Assembly: GCF_012952295.1 (NCBI RefSeq)
Contig: NZ_JABBCH010000004.1
Location: forward strand, 248,001 to 312,000
Direction of reading: 5' to 3'
Length of the DNA stretch: 64,000 nt
DNA from: Crystallibacter degradans
GTDB lineage: Bacteria; Actinomycetota; Actinomycetes; Actinomycetales; Micrococcaceae
Under the pieces are notes generated by a model. It was given only the letters and a program-made list of their open reading frames with translations, searched no databases and was not told the DNA's origin. Of this stretch, positions 25,538 through 35,135 are shown one piece after another. Position numbers and translations under genes: made by a program. Every line of letters begins with the position of its first letter. The first letter of the stretch is position 1.

Positions 25538-26437
25538 ATGAGGACTCTGATGGACGTACGGACCCTGCAGGACCGGATGACCTCCGGCCTCCGCACGGTT
25601 GTACTCGATGTCCGCTGGGCGCTGGGCGACCCCCACGGCCGCGAACACTATCTTGGCGAGCACATTCCCGGCGCTATCTACGTCGATCTGGAAACGCAGT
25701 TGGCCGCACCGCCGTCCCCGCGGGCCGGGCGCCATCCGCTGCCGGACGCAGCCGCTTTCGTGGAAGCAGCACGGGAATGGGGAATCAACAACGGGGATAT
25801 TGTGGTCGCCTATGACAATGTGGGCGGGCTATCCGCCGCGCGGCTGTGGTGGCTGCTCAAAGACGGCGGCTTTGACAACGTCTTCCTGCTCGACGGCGGA
25901 CTGGCAGCCTGGCGGGATGCGGGCTTTGAAACCGATCGCGGCGACGAAATGCCAAGCCTCGGCTGCGTCACCTTGAAGCCGGGCCACATGTCCGTGCTGG
26001 AGCTCGACGAAGTCACGGGGTTTACGAGCTACGGGCTGCTGCTGGATGCCAGGGCGCCGGAGCGGTACCGCGGCGAAAACGAACCGGTGGATCCGAAGGC
26101 GGGTCATATCCCCTGCGCCATCAACGCTCCGGCCGGCGCCAATCTGGATGCAGCGGGCAGGTTCCTGCCCCCGGAACGGCTGGCCGCCAGGTTCGGCGAG
26201 CTGGGTGTGTTGCCCGGCCGGGCGATTGGAGTCTACTGCGGGTCAGGCGTTACAGCCGCGCACGAAGTTGCCGCGCTGGCCCACGCCGGCCTCGAGGCCG
26301 CCTTATTCCCCGGTTCCTGGTCGCAGTGGTCGCAGCGTTCGGAACTGCCCGTGGCTTTGGGAAGCGAGCCGGGCGGGCACGCGGTAGACGCCACCCCTGA
26401 ACCAGGGACAGCGCCGCGTTCGCAACTGGCAGGCTGA
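25538..26437 (+). CDS. Sulfurtransferase with two rhodanese domains
   Basis: Thiosulfate or 3-mercaptopyruvate sulfurtransferase of 299 residues. The first rhodanese domain (about 5-135) is structural and the second (about 150-280) carries the catalytic Cys234 in YCGSGVTA; this loop is of the thiosulfate-type CGSGVTA form. The preserved HIPGAIYVDLE and LLDARAPERYRGE motifs mark the two domains. I chose ATG 25538 because a strong AGGAGGAG lies 5-6 nt upstream; a GTG at 25457 overlapping the previous stop would add 27 low-complexity residues. The enzyme uses cysteine-derived or thiosulfate sulfur. Confidence 0.9.
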   Translation: MRTLMDVRTLQDRMTSGLRTVVLDVRWALGDPHGREHYLGEHIPGAIYVDLETQLAAPPSPRAGRHPLPDAAAFVEAAREWGINNGDIVVAYDNVGGLSAARLWWLLKDGGFDNVFLLDGGLAAWRDAGFETDRGDEMPSLGCVTLKPGHMSVLELDEVTGFTSYGLLLDARAPERYRGENEPVDPKAGHIPCAINAPAGANLDAAGRFLPPERLAARFGELGVLPGRAIGVYCGSGVTAAHEVAALAHAGLEAALFPGSWSQWSQRSELPVALGSEPGGHAVDATPEPGTAPRSQLAG

Positions 26438-26531
26438 TGCGGCAACAGGGTAGCGTCGCTGTATGAGTCTTGGCCGCCCCCAACCGCCGCCGTTGGGCCA
26501 GCCCCTGCCAACGCCGAATCCAAGGAGACCC

Positions 26532-27593
26532 ATGAGCACCGCGCAGGCCTATGCCGCGACATCGCCGACGTCGGGGCTTCTTCCCCTGCAGATCGAGCGG
26601 CGTGAGCCCGAACCCCACGACGTGGAAATCGCGATTGCCTTCTGCGGACTGTGCCATTCGGATGTGCATGCTGTGCGCAGCGAGTGGCGGCCATCGCGGT
26701 ATCCGCTGGTGCCCGGCCACGAGATCGTCGGACGGGTGACGGGGATTGGACAGGACGTGACGCTCCACGCGATCGGCGATCTGGTGGGCGTGGGCTGTCT
26801 GGTGGATTCCTGCCGCGAATGCGTCAGCTGCGAAGAGGGCCTGGAACAGTACTGCGAGAACGGTTCCACCGGTACGTACGGTGTGCCCGATCGGCGGCAC
26901 GGTGGCGAGCCTACCCAGGGCGGCTACGCCACCTCGATCGTCGTCGACGAAAATTACTGTCTGCGCGTTCCGGAGAGCCTCGACCCGGCGGCCACCGCCC
27001 CGCTGCTGTGTGCCGGCATCACCGTCTACTCACCCATGAGGTACTTCGGCGTGGAGGCCGGTGACTCGGTGGGTGTTGTGGGTCTGGGCGGCCTCGGGCA
27101 CATGGCCGTTAAGCTCGCCAAGGCCATGGGCGCCGAGGTCACGGTGTTCACTACGTCGGAAGGCAAGGCCGAGGCAGCCCGCGTACTGGGGGCAGACCGG
27201 GTAGTCCTCTCCTCGGACCGCGCCGCGATGGCGCACGTCCGGGACAGCATGGACCTGATCATCGACACCGTCGCCGCTGCCCACGATCTCGGTCCCTACC
27301 TGCGGACCATCCGCAGGGATGGCGCGCTGATCCAGCTGGGGTTGCCACCGGATGACATGCCACCGGTTCCGGTTGGTGCGCTCATCCGCAAGCGCATCGC
27401 CTACGGCGGCTCCATGATCGGCGGGATCGCAGAGACCCAGGAGATGCTGGATTTCTGCGCCGAACACAACATCACTTCCGATATTGAAATGGTCACCGCC
27501 GACCAGCTCAATGACGCGTACGACCGCATGGTTGCCGGTGATGTGCAGTACCGGTTTGTCCTGGATATAGCATCTGTGAAGGAGACAGCATGA
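26532..27593 (+). CDS. Zinc-dependent NAD(P) alcohol dehydrogenase (YahK/CAD-like)
   Basis: Medium-chain dehydrogenase of 353 residues, probably an aldehyde reductase. Catalytic zinc ligands start in FCGLCHSD; PGHEIVGRV holds the next His/Glu. The structural zinc loop is CLVDSCRECVSCEEGLEQYC, with four Cys. The Rossmann motif GLGGLGHMAVKLAKAMGA binds the cofactor. The closest pattern is YahK and cinnamyl-alcohol-dehydrogenase-like enzymes, which prefer NADPH; substrate is not evident. I chose ATG 26532 because AGGAG lies 7 nt upstream, against a longer frame from 26463. It overlaps the HIT gene by 4 nt. Confidence 0.9.
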   Translation: MSTAQAYAATSPTSGLLPLQIERREPEPHDVEIAIAFCGLCHSDVHAVRSEWRPSRYPLVPGHEIVGRVTGIGQDVTLHAIGDLVGVGCLVDSCRECVSCEEGLEQYCENGSTGTYGVPDRRHGGEPTQGGYATSIVVDENYCLRVPESLDPAATAPLLCAGITVYSPMRYFGVEAGDSVGVVGLGGLGHMAVKLAKAMGAEVTVFTTSEGKAEAARVLGADRVVLSSDRAAMAHVRDSMDLIIDTVAAAHDLGPYLRTIRRDGALIQLGLPPDDMPPVPVGALIRKRIAYGGSMIGGIAETQEMLDFCAEHNITSDIEMVTADQLNDAYDRMVAGDVQYRFVLDIASVKETA

Positions 27594-28018
27594 GCACCCT
27601 GTTCACGAAAATCATCAACGGTGAGATCCCCGGCAAATTCGTGTGGAAGGACGACGACGTCGTTGCTTTCCTCAGCATCGGCCCGCTGGCCGAGGGCCAC
27701 ACGCTGGTGGTTCCGCGTAAGGAAGTGGACCGCTGGACGGACGCGCCGGCGGAGCTTTGGCAGAAGGTGACGGCCGTTGCCCAGACCATCGGCAAGGTAC
27801 AGGTTGAGGTGTTCGGTGTGCCGCGGGCAGGCATGATTATCGCCGGGTTCGAGGTGGACCACCTCCACCTCCATGTGTGGCCGGCAAGCTCGGAAGCCGA
27901 ATTCGATTTCAAGCGGGCAGAGCAGAACCCGGATCCCGAACGGATGGAGAACAACGCGCGGCAACTGCGCGCGGGACTGCGCGACGCCGGCTACGGCGAA
28001 TTCGTCCCGGCGGATTAA
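27590..28018 (+). CDS. HIT-family nucleotide-binding hydrolase
   Basis: A 142-residue histidine triad protein. The HxHxHxx motif is DHLHLHVWPA near residues 88-97, the nucleotide phosphate-binding site. HIT proteins of this size hydrolyse AMP-lysine-type phosphoramidates or adenylated compounds. The start overlaps the dehydrogenase stop (ATGA), with GGAGA upstream, so they form an operon. A strong hairpin follows. Confidence 0.9.
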   Translation: MSTLFTKIINGEIPGKFVWKDDDVVAFLSIGPLAEGHTLVVPRKEVDRWTDAPAELWQKVTAVAQTIGKVQVEVFGVPRAGMIIAGFEVDHLHLHVWPASSEAEFDFKRAEQNPDPERMENNARQLRAGLRDAGYGEFVPAD

Positions 28019-28053
28019 CCAGTGACGCCGGGCCGTTCGTCCGGCGTCACTGG
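28019..28053. terminator. Terminator hairpin between HIT gene and hrpA
   Basis: A perfect 13-bp stem, CCAGTGACGCCGG paired with CCGGCGTCACTGG around a 9-nt loop. It lies 1 nt after the HIT stop and covers the last codons of convergent hrpA. No T-run. Confidence 0.7.
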
Positions 28054-31000
28054 CTGAGGGCCTCGTTCAGGGCGGCACGCACGCGCTTCTCCGAAATGGA
28101 ATAGGCCGTTCCCAGTTCCTGGGCGAAGAAGCTGACCCTCAGTTCCTCGAGCATCCACCGCACCTTACGCAGCGCCCCGGGATGCCGCGAGCCGGGACGC
28201 AAAGCCGCCACGGCGTCGTCGTACTCGTCTTCAAGCTTTTGCACGGCCGCCATCTGCTGGCCGTCCCGCGCCACGTTGGTTGGGAGCTTCTCCAGCCTGC
28301 GCTCGATCGCGGCCAGATAGCGGGGGAGATGGCTCAGCTGGGCATAGCCCGTGCGGGCGACGAAACCGGGGTAGACCAGCTGCTCAAGTTGGCTCTTGAT
28401 ATCGTTCAGCGCGCTGATCAGGGCCAGGCTCGTGCTGGACTTGAGCGATTTCTGGATCCGCCGGTTGCTGGAGAGAATCTTTTCGACGACGGCGGTCACG
28501 GAGAAGACGGTGTCGATCAGTTCCGCACGGACCACCTCATACAGGCGGTCGAATTCTTCCTTGGACCAGGGCAGATCCTGCGGCACCAGCTTGTCGATGG
28601 CCGCCAGCGTACAGTCATCGATCAACGAGGCGACGGAGCCGTGCGGGTTCTGGCTGAAGGTGAGTTTCTCGGTGTTGTTCAAATGGTCCAGCACGTAGCG
28701 CTGCGGGGACGGCACCCGAAGCGCCAGCAACCGGATGACGCCGGAGCGCATGGCGGACTCCTGCTCCGCGGCATTGGGATAGATCCGCTGCGCGACCGTC
28801 TGGCCTTCATCCACGAATGCCGGATAGCCCGTGACTGTGTGGCCCGCTACCAACCGCTTGACCTCGCGTTCAAGCGTGCCGCCCGTCCACTCGGTCAGCC
28901 CTGTCTGTTCCCTGATCCCCGTGGTCTGAGGAGCAGCAGGTGTCGATGCCTTCGCCTGCTTTGCCGGCTTGGCCGTCTTGGGGGTGGCACCGAGTGATTC
29001 GGCGATGGCGCGGCGGGTCTGGGGTGCAAGTTCTTCCTGCAGCCGGGCCAGGTCCTTGTCTTCGCCGAGGACTTTTCCGCGCGAGTCCACCACACGGAAC
29101 GTCATCCGCAGGTGCGGCGGCACTACCTCCCAGTTCCATGAACCAGGCGGGACAACGTGTCCTTTGAGCCGGCGGAGCACCAGCTCCAGCGAGGGCTCCA
29201 GCTCGTCTTCTTCCGGAACAAACTCCTCGGCAAGAGCCGCGGCAGCCGTACGGGCCACATCGGGGGCCGGCACGAAGTTCTTGCGCACCTGCTTGGGCAG
29301 GGACTTGATCAAGGCCGTGACCAGGTCGGCTCGCAGGCCGGGAATCTGCCAGCGGAAGGGCGCCGGATCGAGCTGGTTCAGGAACAGCACTGGCACTTCC
29401 GCCGTGACACCGTCCGAGGGATTGGGTGTCCCGCCGGGGGCCACCGGCGAAAATTCATAGCTCAGCGGCAGCTCGAAGGAGCCTTGGCGCCAAATTTTCG
29501 GGAAGGCGCCTGCATCGAGCTCTTCGGCTTCCTCGGTCAGAAGCGCATCGGGGTCGAAGTCCAGCAGCGTGGAATTTTCCTGCCGTGCCGCCTTCCACCA
29601 TTTGTCGAAGTGGCGCTCGGAGACCACGTTCTCGCCGATGCGCTGATCGTAGAACTCGAAAAGCGTCTCATCATCCACGCGCAGGCCGCGACGGCGGGTA
29701 CGCGTTTCCAGCTCTTCGACCTCGGCCAGCAGGGCGCGGTTGCGGTGGAAGAACTTGTGGTGCGTGCGCCAGTCACCTTCAACCAGGGCATGGCGGATAA
29801 ACAGGTCCCGGCTAAGTTCACGGTCGATCCTGCCGTACTGGATGCGCCGTTGCGGGATGATCGGGACGCCGTAGAGCGTGACCTTCTCATAGGCCATAAC
29901 GGAACCCAGGCGACGGGACCAGTGCGGCTCGGAATAGGTCCGTTTGAGCAGCTGCGGGGCGATTTCCTCGGCCCACACGGGATCGAACCGGGCAGCTACC
30001 CGGGCCCACAGCCGGGACGTCTCCACCAGCTCGGCCGCCATGACCCATTCCGGTGACTTCTTGAACAAGGCAGAACCGGGGAAAATCGCGAAGCGGGTGC
30101 CACGGGCACCGGCGTATTCGCGTTTGCGCTCCTCGTACGCGCCGATGTGGCTAAGGAGACCAGCCAGCAGGCTCTTGTGGATGTCGTCATGCTTGCCAAC
30201 AGGATCTACTTCGCTGCCGGCAGAGAGCGTGATGCCCAGCGGCTTGGCGAGCTGCCTCAGCTGGGCAAACAGGTCCTGCCATTCGCGGATCCGCAGGTAG
30301 TTGATGAACTCGGTGCGGCACAGCCTGCGGAACTGGGTGGAGGAAAGTTCCTTCTGTTTGTCCTGCACGTAGCGCCACAGGTTCAGGATGCCCGTGAAGT
30401 CCGAGTTCTCGTCCACGAAGCGCTTGTGCAGTTCGGCGGCTTGCTGTTGCTTGCTGCCGCTGTCCGCAGACGGTCGTTCACGCGGATCCTGGATGGTCAG
30501 CGCCGCAGCGAGGATCATGACCTCGCGGACGCACCCGCGTTTGCCGGCTTCGACAATCATGCGGCCCAGACGGGGATCCACCGGCAACTGGGCAAGCTGG
30601 TGCCCGACGGCGGTAAGGCCGGGTTCGCGACGCGGGCCGCGGCCACCGCCGCGGCCCGAAGCTTGCGGTTCGCGGACCGCGTCCGCCGGATTGCCCGGGT
30701 CAGCCAAGGCGCCGAGCTCGCGGAGGAGGTTGACGCCGTCGTTAATCGCCCGGGTCTCCGGCGGCTCGACGAACGGGAAATTCTCGATGTCCTTCGGGCT
30801 GCGGGCCACACCCATGGCTGTCATCTGGAGGATGACGGCGGCCAAGTTGGTGCGCAGGATTTCGGGATCGGTGAACTCGCGCCGGGCTTCGAAATCCTCT
30901 TCCGAATACAGCCTGATTGCGATGCCGTCGCTGACTCGGCCGCAGCGGCCGGAGCGCTGGTTGGCGGAGGCCTGGGAGATCCGCTCGATGGGCAAACGCT

Positions 31001-31997
31001 GGACCTTGGTCCGGTGCGAATACCTCGAGATACGGGCCGTGCCGGTATCGATGACGTATTTGATCCCCGGTACGGTCAGGGAGGTTTCCGCGACGTTGGT
31101 GGCCAGGACGATCCGCCGCTTGCCGCCGGAACCGGGCGAAAAGACCCGGTGCTGTTCGGCCAGGGAGAGCCGGGCGTAGAGCGGCAGGATCTCGGTTCCC
31201 GCCAACCGGCGGTTGGTTTGCACCCGCGACCGCAGTGCGTCCGCGGCGTCGCGGATCTCCCGCTCCCCGGAGAAGAAGACGAGGATGTCCCCGTGGGCTT
31301 CGCCGGCCAGTTCGTCCACCGCGTCGCAGACCGCGTCCAAGGGATCGCGGTCCTCTTCCAGTTCGTCGTCCGAGTCGATGGTGCCGGCCGGCATGTTGAG
31401 CGGACGGTACCTGATTTCCACGGGGTAGGTGCGGCCCGAGACCTCGATGATCGGAGCCGGCTCATCGTCGCCGAAATGCTTGGCGAAGCGCTCCGGATCA
31501 ATGGTGGCGGAGGTGATGATGACTTTCAGATCCGGGCGCTGCGGCAGGATCCGCTTGAGGTAGCCCAGAATGAAGTCGATGTTGAGGCTTCGCTCATGCG
31601 CCTCGTCGATGATGATGGTGCTGTATTTCTTCAGCAGTTTGTCATGCTGGATTTCGGCGAGCAGAATGCCGTCAGTCATGAGTTTGATCCGGGTGCTGCG
31701 GCCGACTTGACCGGTGAATCGGACCTGGAAGCCGACTACCTCGCCCAGCTTGACGTCAAGTTCTTCCGCAATCCGCTCGGCAACGGTGCGGGCGGCGAGC
31801 CTGCGAGGCTGGGTATGGCCGATCAGGCCCTTCTCCGCGAGCCCCAGCTCAAGGCACATTTTGGGAATCTGGGTGGTCTTCCCCGAGCCGGTTTCGCCGG
31901 CAATGATGGTGACCTGGTTGGCGGCAATGGCCGCCATGATGTCATCCCGCCGTTCCGAAACCGGCAACATCTCGGGATAGGTGATTTTCAGTGTCAT
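28047..31997 (-). CDS. hrpA: ATP-dependent RNA helicase HrpA (DEAH box)
   Basis: Large DEAH/RHA helicase of 1316 residues, thought to act on mRNA and stalled ribosomes. Motif I GETGSGKTTQIPK is near residue 33, motif II DEAHERSLNID near 125, motif III SATID, motif V TNVAETSLTVPGI and motif VI QRSGRCGR. These are followed by HA2 and OB-fold domains and the long DUF3418 C-terminal region (from about 700) seen in HrpA. ATG 31997 gives the usual N-terminus; the frame is open from a GTG at 32033. No Shine-Dalgarno is seen. Opposite-strand frames of more than 600 codons here are shadows of this gene. Confidence 0.95.
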   Translation of the reverse strand: MTLKITYPEMLPVSERRDDIMAAIAANQVTIIAGETGSGKTTQIPKMCLELGLAEKGLIGHTQPRRLAARTVAERIAEELDVKLGEVVGFQVRFTGQVGRSTRIKLMTDGILLAEIQHDKLLKKYSTIIIDEAHERSLNIDFILGYLKRILPQRPDLKVIITSATIDPERFAKHFGDDEPAPIIEVSGRTYPVEIRYRPLNMPAGTIDSDDELEEDRDPLDAVCDAVDELAGEAHGDILVFFSGEREIRDAADALRSRVQTNRRLAGTEILPLYARLSLAEQHRVFSPGSGGKRRIVLATNVAETSLTVPGIKYVIDTGTARISRYSHRTKVQRLPIERISQASANQRSGRCGRVSDGIAIRLYSEEDFEARREFTDPEILRTNLAAVILQMTAMGVARSPKDIENFPFVEPPETRAINDGVNLLRELGALADPGNPADAVREPQASGRGGGRGPRREPGLTAVGHQLAQLPVDPRLGRMIVEAGKRGCVREVMILAAALTIQDPRERPSADSGSKQQQAAELHKRFVDENSDFTGILNLWRYVQDKQKELSSTQFRRLCRTEFINYLRIREWQDLFAQLRQLAKPLGITLSAGSEVDPVGKHDDIHKSLLAGLLSHIGAYEERKREYAGARGTRFAIFPGSALFKKSPEWVMAAELVETSRLWARVAARFDPVWAEEIAPQLLKRTYSEPHWSRRLGSVMAYEKVTLYGVPIIPQRRIQYGRIDRELSRDLFIRHALVEGDWRTHHKFFHRNRALLAEVEELETRTRRRGLRVDDETLFEFYDQRIGENVVSERHFDKWWKAARQENSTLLDFDPDALLTEEAEELDAGAFPKIWRQGSFELPLSYEFSPVAPGGTPNPSDGVTAEVPVLFLNQLDPAPFRWQIPGLRADLVTALIKSLPKQVRKNFVPAPDVARTAAAALAEEFVPEEDELEPSLELVLRRLKGHVVPPGSWNWEVVPPHLRMTFRVVDSRGKVLGEDKDLARLQEELAPQTRRAIAESLGATPKTAKPAKQAKASTPAAPQTTGIREQTGLTEWTGGTLEREVKRLVAGHTVTGYPAFVDEGQTVAQRIYPNAAEQESAMRSGVIRLLALRVPSPQRYVLDHLNNTEKLTFSQNPHGSVASLIDDCTLAAIDKLVPQDLPWSKEEFDRLYEVVRAELIDTVFSVTAVVEKILSSNRRIQKSLKSSTSLALISALNDIKSQLEQLVYPGFVARTGYAQLSHLPRYLAAIERRLEKLPTNVARDGQQMAAVQKLEDEYDDAVAALRPGSRHPGALRKVRWMLEELRVSFFAQELGTAYSISEKRVRAALNEALSQ

Positions 31998-32336
31998 GAT
32001 TGCGCACCAGTTTATCGGTTCCCAAGCACCCACACATCCATGGACAGAACCCCAGACGAACTGTCATTTCGATACGGATCGTCCATTCTTAAGCCAGTAT
32101 GAGTGGACTCTTGTCCTAAGCCTGTACTGAAGATTAGACAATGTGACGCTGTTCACAGGTACTATCAGAGAGGACTTTCCGCAGGGAACGACTGTCCGTG
32201 TCCGCAGCCGGGTAATGACGCCGCCGGCAAGTGGCATATTCCACCGTTAGCAACAGTGGAGCGCATGGACGGATGTGACTTGGGGGAGCGGGCCGGGAGC
32301 ATCCGGCACGTTTGCGATTTGAAAGGAATCACTGGC
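31998..32336 (+). other. Intergenic region with the long leader of the TrpX-like ABC operon
   Basis: A divergent gap of 339 bases between hrpA and the ABC operon. A weak promoter-like pair is TTGTCC (32111-32116) and TAGACA (32135-32140) with an 18-nt spacer, which would leave a leader of about 190 nt. Within it GTGG-CCAC-GTGG segments (32231, 32241, 32256) could pair in two ways. I recognise no riboswitch or T-box here and no convincing small gene. Confidence 0.45.
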
Positions 32337-33341
32337 ATGAAACGGTCAACATACACAACCATGGGCGCCTCGCTATTCGCCTCGGCACTGCTGATGACAG
32401 CGTGCGGCAACGGCGGCGGCGAGGCCGGATCCGGCGAGAGCGGGGCAGCCGGCGAAATGACCGAAATCGGCATCACGCAGATTGTTTCCCACCCCTCGCT
32501 GGATGCGTCGCGGGAGGGTTTCAAGAAGGCGCTGGCCGAGAACGGCTACACCGAGGGTGAAAATGTCACCTACGACGAGCAGAACGCACAGGGGGACCAG
32601 GCTACCGCGACCTCGATTGCCGGCAAGTTCGCTACCGACCAGAAGGACCTTGTCCTCGCGATCGCCACTCCGACTGCCCAGGCAGCAGCCCAGGCCATCC
32701 AGGACATCCCCATCCTCATCACCGCCGTTACTGATCCGGTCGAGGCTGGTCTGGTCGAATCACTTGAGGCACCCGGCGGCAACATCACCGGGACAAGCGA
32801 CCTCAATCCGGTCAAGGAACAGCTGGGCCTGCTGAAGGAACTGGTCCCGGACGCCAAGAGTGTGGGCATCGTCTACAGCTCAGGCGAGGTGAACTCACAG
32901 GTCCAGGTTGACCTGGCGAAGAAGGTCGCCGCCGAGATGGGGCTGGAAATCAAGGAAGCCACGGTCAGCAACTCCAGCGAGGTCCAGCAGGCCGCGCAGT
33001 CCCTGGATGTCGACGCGTTCTATGTACCGACGGACAACAATGTTGTCTCTGCCCTGAAGTCGCTCATCGGCGTTGCGGAATCCAAGAAGATTCCGGTAGT
33101 CGCCTCGGATGCCGCCAGCGTAGAAGGCGGTGCCGTCGCTACCGAGGGCATCAACTACGAGGACCTGGGCTACCAGACGGGCATGATGGCCATCGAGGTT
33201 CTCGAAGGCGCTGACCCGGCAACGATGCCGATCCAGACGGCCTCCGAACTGGAAGTTGTCGTCAACCCCGCAGCCGCTGAGCGCATGGGCGTCGAGATTC
33301 CGGCTTCCCTGCTGGAATCCGCCGACCGCGTCATCGAGTAG
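32337..33341 (+). CDS. ABC importer substrate-binding lipoprotein, ABC_sub_bind (TrpX-like) family
   Basis: Lipoprotein of 334 residues, with lipobox MTAC and Cys23, then a Gly/Ser/Glu-rich tether and the two-lobed fold of the ABC_sub_bind family (IGITQIVSHPSLDASREGF at the first strand, LVLAIATPTAQAAAQA, then AFYVPTDNNVVSALKSL). The family includes TrpX, a tryptophan-linked binding protein of streptococci, but other members bind different small molecules. No trp genes are close by, so the ligand is unknown. SD GAAAGGA lies 9 nt before ATG 32337. First of a three-gene operon after a long untranslated leader. Confidence 0.87.
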   Translation: MKRSTYTTMGASLFASALLMTACGNGGGEAGSGESGAAGEMTEIGITQIVSHPSLDASREGFKKALAENGYTEGENVTYDEQNAQGDQATATSIAGKFATDQKDLVLAIATPTAQAAAQAIQDIPILITAVTDPVEAGLVESLEAPGGNITGTSDLNPVKEQLGLLKELVPDAKSVGIVYSSGEVNSQVQVDLAKKVAAEMGLEIKEATVSNSSEVQQAAQSLDVDAFYVPTDNNVVSALKSLIGVAESKKIPVVASDAASVEGGAVATEGINYEDLGYQTGMMAIEVLEGADPATMPIQTASELEVVVNPAAAERMGVEIPASLLESADRVIE

Positions 33342-33360
33342 AACCTGAGGATACCGACAC

Positions 33361-34266
33361 ATGATTGTCGCGGTTGAGCTGGGCCTGATCTACGCGATCA
33401 TGGCCCTGGGGGTCTACCTGACCTTCCGCATTCTGAATTTTCCCGATCTGACGGTTGACGGCAGCTTCACCACCGGAGCTGCCGTCGCCTCGATCATGAT
33501 CATCAACGGCTTCTCGCCCGTGGTCTCCACCATCGCTGCTTTCGGTGCAGGACTGGTTGCGGGCTGGATTACCGGAATACTGCATACCAAGGGCAAGATC
33601 AACGGATTGCTGGCCGGCATTCTGACCATGATCGCCCTGTATTCGATAAATCTGCGCATCATGGGCAGGGCAAACCTGCCCCTGCTGCGCGAAGAAACCC
33701 TCATTACGCCCCTGCGCGACGCCGGTCTGCTTGGCACTGCCATGGCCGTGGTGGTCTTCTCGCTGTTTGCCTTGGCGGTCAAGTTCGTCATCGACTGGTT
33801 CCTGCACACAGACGTCGGTCTGGCCATGCAGGCCACCGGTGACAACGAAGAAATGATCCGCAGCTTCGGCGTGAGCACCGACCGGATGAAAATCCTGGGT
33901 CTCGCGCTTTCCAACGGGCTGGTCGGCCTGTGCGGCGCACTCATTGCCCAGTACCAGGGGTTCGCCGACATCGGCATGGGTATCGGCCTGATTCTGGCTG
34001 GTCTGGCGTCAGTCATCATCGGTCAGGCGATCTTCGGCTCGAGGCTCATCATCATTGCCTCGCTGGCCGTAGTTCTCGGCTCCGTTTTGTACCGCGTGGT
34101 CATCCAGCTTGCCCTCCAGGCGGGTCTGAACCCGAACGATATGAAGCTGATCTCCGCAGTGCTGGTGGTCACCGCCTTAGTGCTGCCACAATGGAAGTTC
34201 TTCAAACGGATCGGCGGACTGGCCAACATGAGGAAGTCGTTGACCGGGGCGGGAGCTAAGGGCTGA
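33361..34266 (+). CDS. ABC importer permease (TrpY-like)
   Basis: A 301-residue membrane protein of the branched-chain-amino-acid-type permease superfamily (BPD_transp_2). It has about nine hydrophobic segments and the typical RILNFPDLTVDGSF near the N-terminus. It lies 19 nt after the binding protein and 1 nt before the ATPase gene, giving one permease and one ATPase gene, so both subunits probably act as homodimers. No soluble domain is evident. Substrate as for the binding protein: unknown. Confidence 0.88.
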   Translation: MIVAVELGLIYAIMALGVYLTFRILNFPDLTVDGSFTTGAAVASIMIINGFSPVVSTIAAFGAGLVAGWITGILHTKGKINGLLAGILTMIALYSINLRIMGRANLPLLREETLITPLRDAGLLGTAMAVVVFSLFALAVKFVIDWFLHTDVGLAMQATGDNEEMIRSFGVSTDRMKILGLALSNGLVGLCGALIAQYQGFADIGMGIGLILAGLASVIIGQAIFGSRLIIIASLAVVLGSVLYRVVIQLALQAGLNPNDMKLISAVLVVTALVLPQWKFFKRIGGLANMRKSLTGAGAKG

Positions 34267-34267
34267 C

Positions 34268-35059
34268 ATGCTGGATATAACTAATGTGCACAAGACCTTT
34301 TTCGCCGGCACCGTCAATGAGCGGGTGGCGCTGAAGGAGATCAACCTCTCGCTCACGCCGGGCGAGTTCGTCACGGTGATTGGCAGCAACGGCGCCGGGA
34401 AATCGACGGTTCTGAACATCACTTCGGGCAAGCTCCGACCGGACACCGGTACGGTCAGGATCGACGGCAACGATGTGACCAAACTGGCGGACCACCAGCG
34501 GGCAAAATTCATTGGTCGGGTCTTCCAGGATCCAATGGCCGGGACCTCCCCGGACATGACGATCGAACAGAACATGTCAATGGCTTACGAGCGCGGTAAG
34601 ACGCGAGGCCTGGGCCCCGGTGTCACGAAGAAGAAGCGGGAATTTTTCCAGGAGGAGCTCAAATCGCTCGAACTGGGCTTGGAGAACCGGCTCAAAGCCA
34701 AAGTGGGCCTCCTCTCCGGAGGGCAGCGCCAGGCGCTCTCACTGCTCATGGCCACCTTCAGCAGCCCGAAAATCCTGCTGCTGGATGAGCATACGGCCGC
34801 GCTGGATCCGCAACGGGCTGACCTCGTGAGCCGTTTGACCGCGGAGGTTGTGGAACGGCACCAGTTGACCACCCTGATGGTCACCCACAATATGGAGCAG
34901 GCCCTGCGCCTCGGGAGCCGGCTGATCATGATGCATGAAGGCCGGATCATCCTGGACATTGGCCAGGAACAGAAACGTAAAACCACCGTCCAGGACCTGT
35001 TGCACGAGTTCGAAAAGATCAAGGGCGGCGCCCTGGACGACCGCACCATGCTGCAGTAG
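34268..35059 (+). CDS. ABC importer ATP-binding subunit (TrpZ-like)
   Basis: ABC ATPase of 263 residues, with Walker A GSNGAGKST near residue 39, signature LLSGGQRQALSLLMA near 142 and Walker B ILLLDEHTAALD. Walker B ends in DEH rather than the usual DEP, as is often seen in this importer class. H-loop is MVTHN. It begins 1 nt after the permease stop. The last 20 residues are charged and extend beyond the core fold. A convergent WYL regulator gene follows, with a shared hairpin. Confidence 0.9.
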   Translation: MLDITNVHKTFFAGTVNERVALKEINLSLTPGEFVTVIGSNGAGKSTVLNITSGKLRPDTGTVRIDGNDVTKLADHQRAKFIGRVFQDPMAGTSPDMTIEQNMSMAYERGKTRGLGPGVTKKKREFFQEELKSLELGLENRLKAKVGLLSGGQRQALSLLMATFSSPKILLLDEHTAALDPQRADLVSRLTAEVVERHQLTTLMVTHNMEQALRLGSRLIMMHEGRIILDIGQEQKRKTTVQDLLHEFEKIKGGALDDRTMLQ

Positions 35060-35105
35060 GTCTGCCGGGACACAGGCTGCGGGCCAGTGTTTGGGCGGGA
35101 CTGAT

Positions 35106-35135
35106 GAAGGCCGGACACGTTAGCGTCCGGCCTTC
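35106..35135. terminator. Hairpin between ABC operon and WYL regulator
   Basis: A perfect 11-bp stem, GAAGGCCGGAC with GTCCGGCCTTC around an 8-nt loop. It covers the last codons of the convergent WYL gene and lies 47 nt after the ABC ATPase stop. No T-run. Confidence 0.6.

Noticed and set aside
30147-32102. 651-codon open frame on the plus strand, opposite hrpA
   Set aside because: It is antisense to strongly motif-supported hrpA, has low-complexity composition typical of GC-rich shadow frames and no family motif.
32034-32336. T-box or known riboswitch before the TrpX-like operon
   Set aside because: I could not find the T-box antiterminator core or any aptamer pattern I know; only weak, short pairings.
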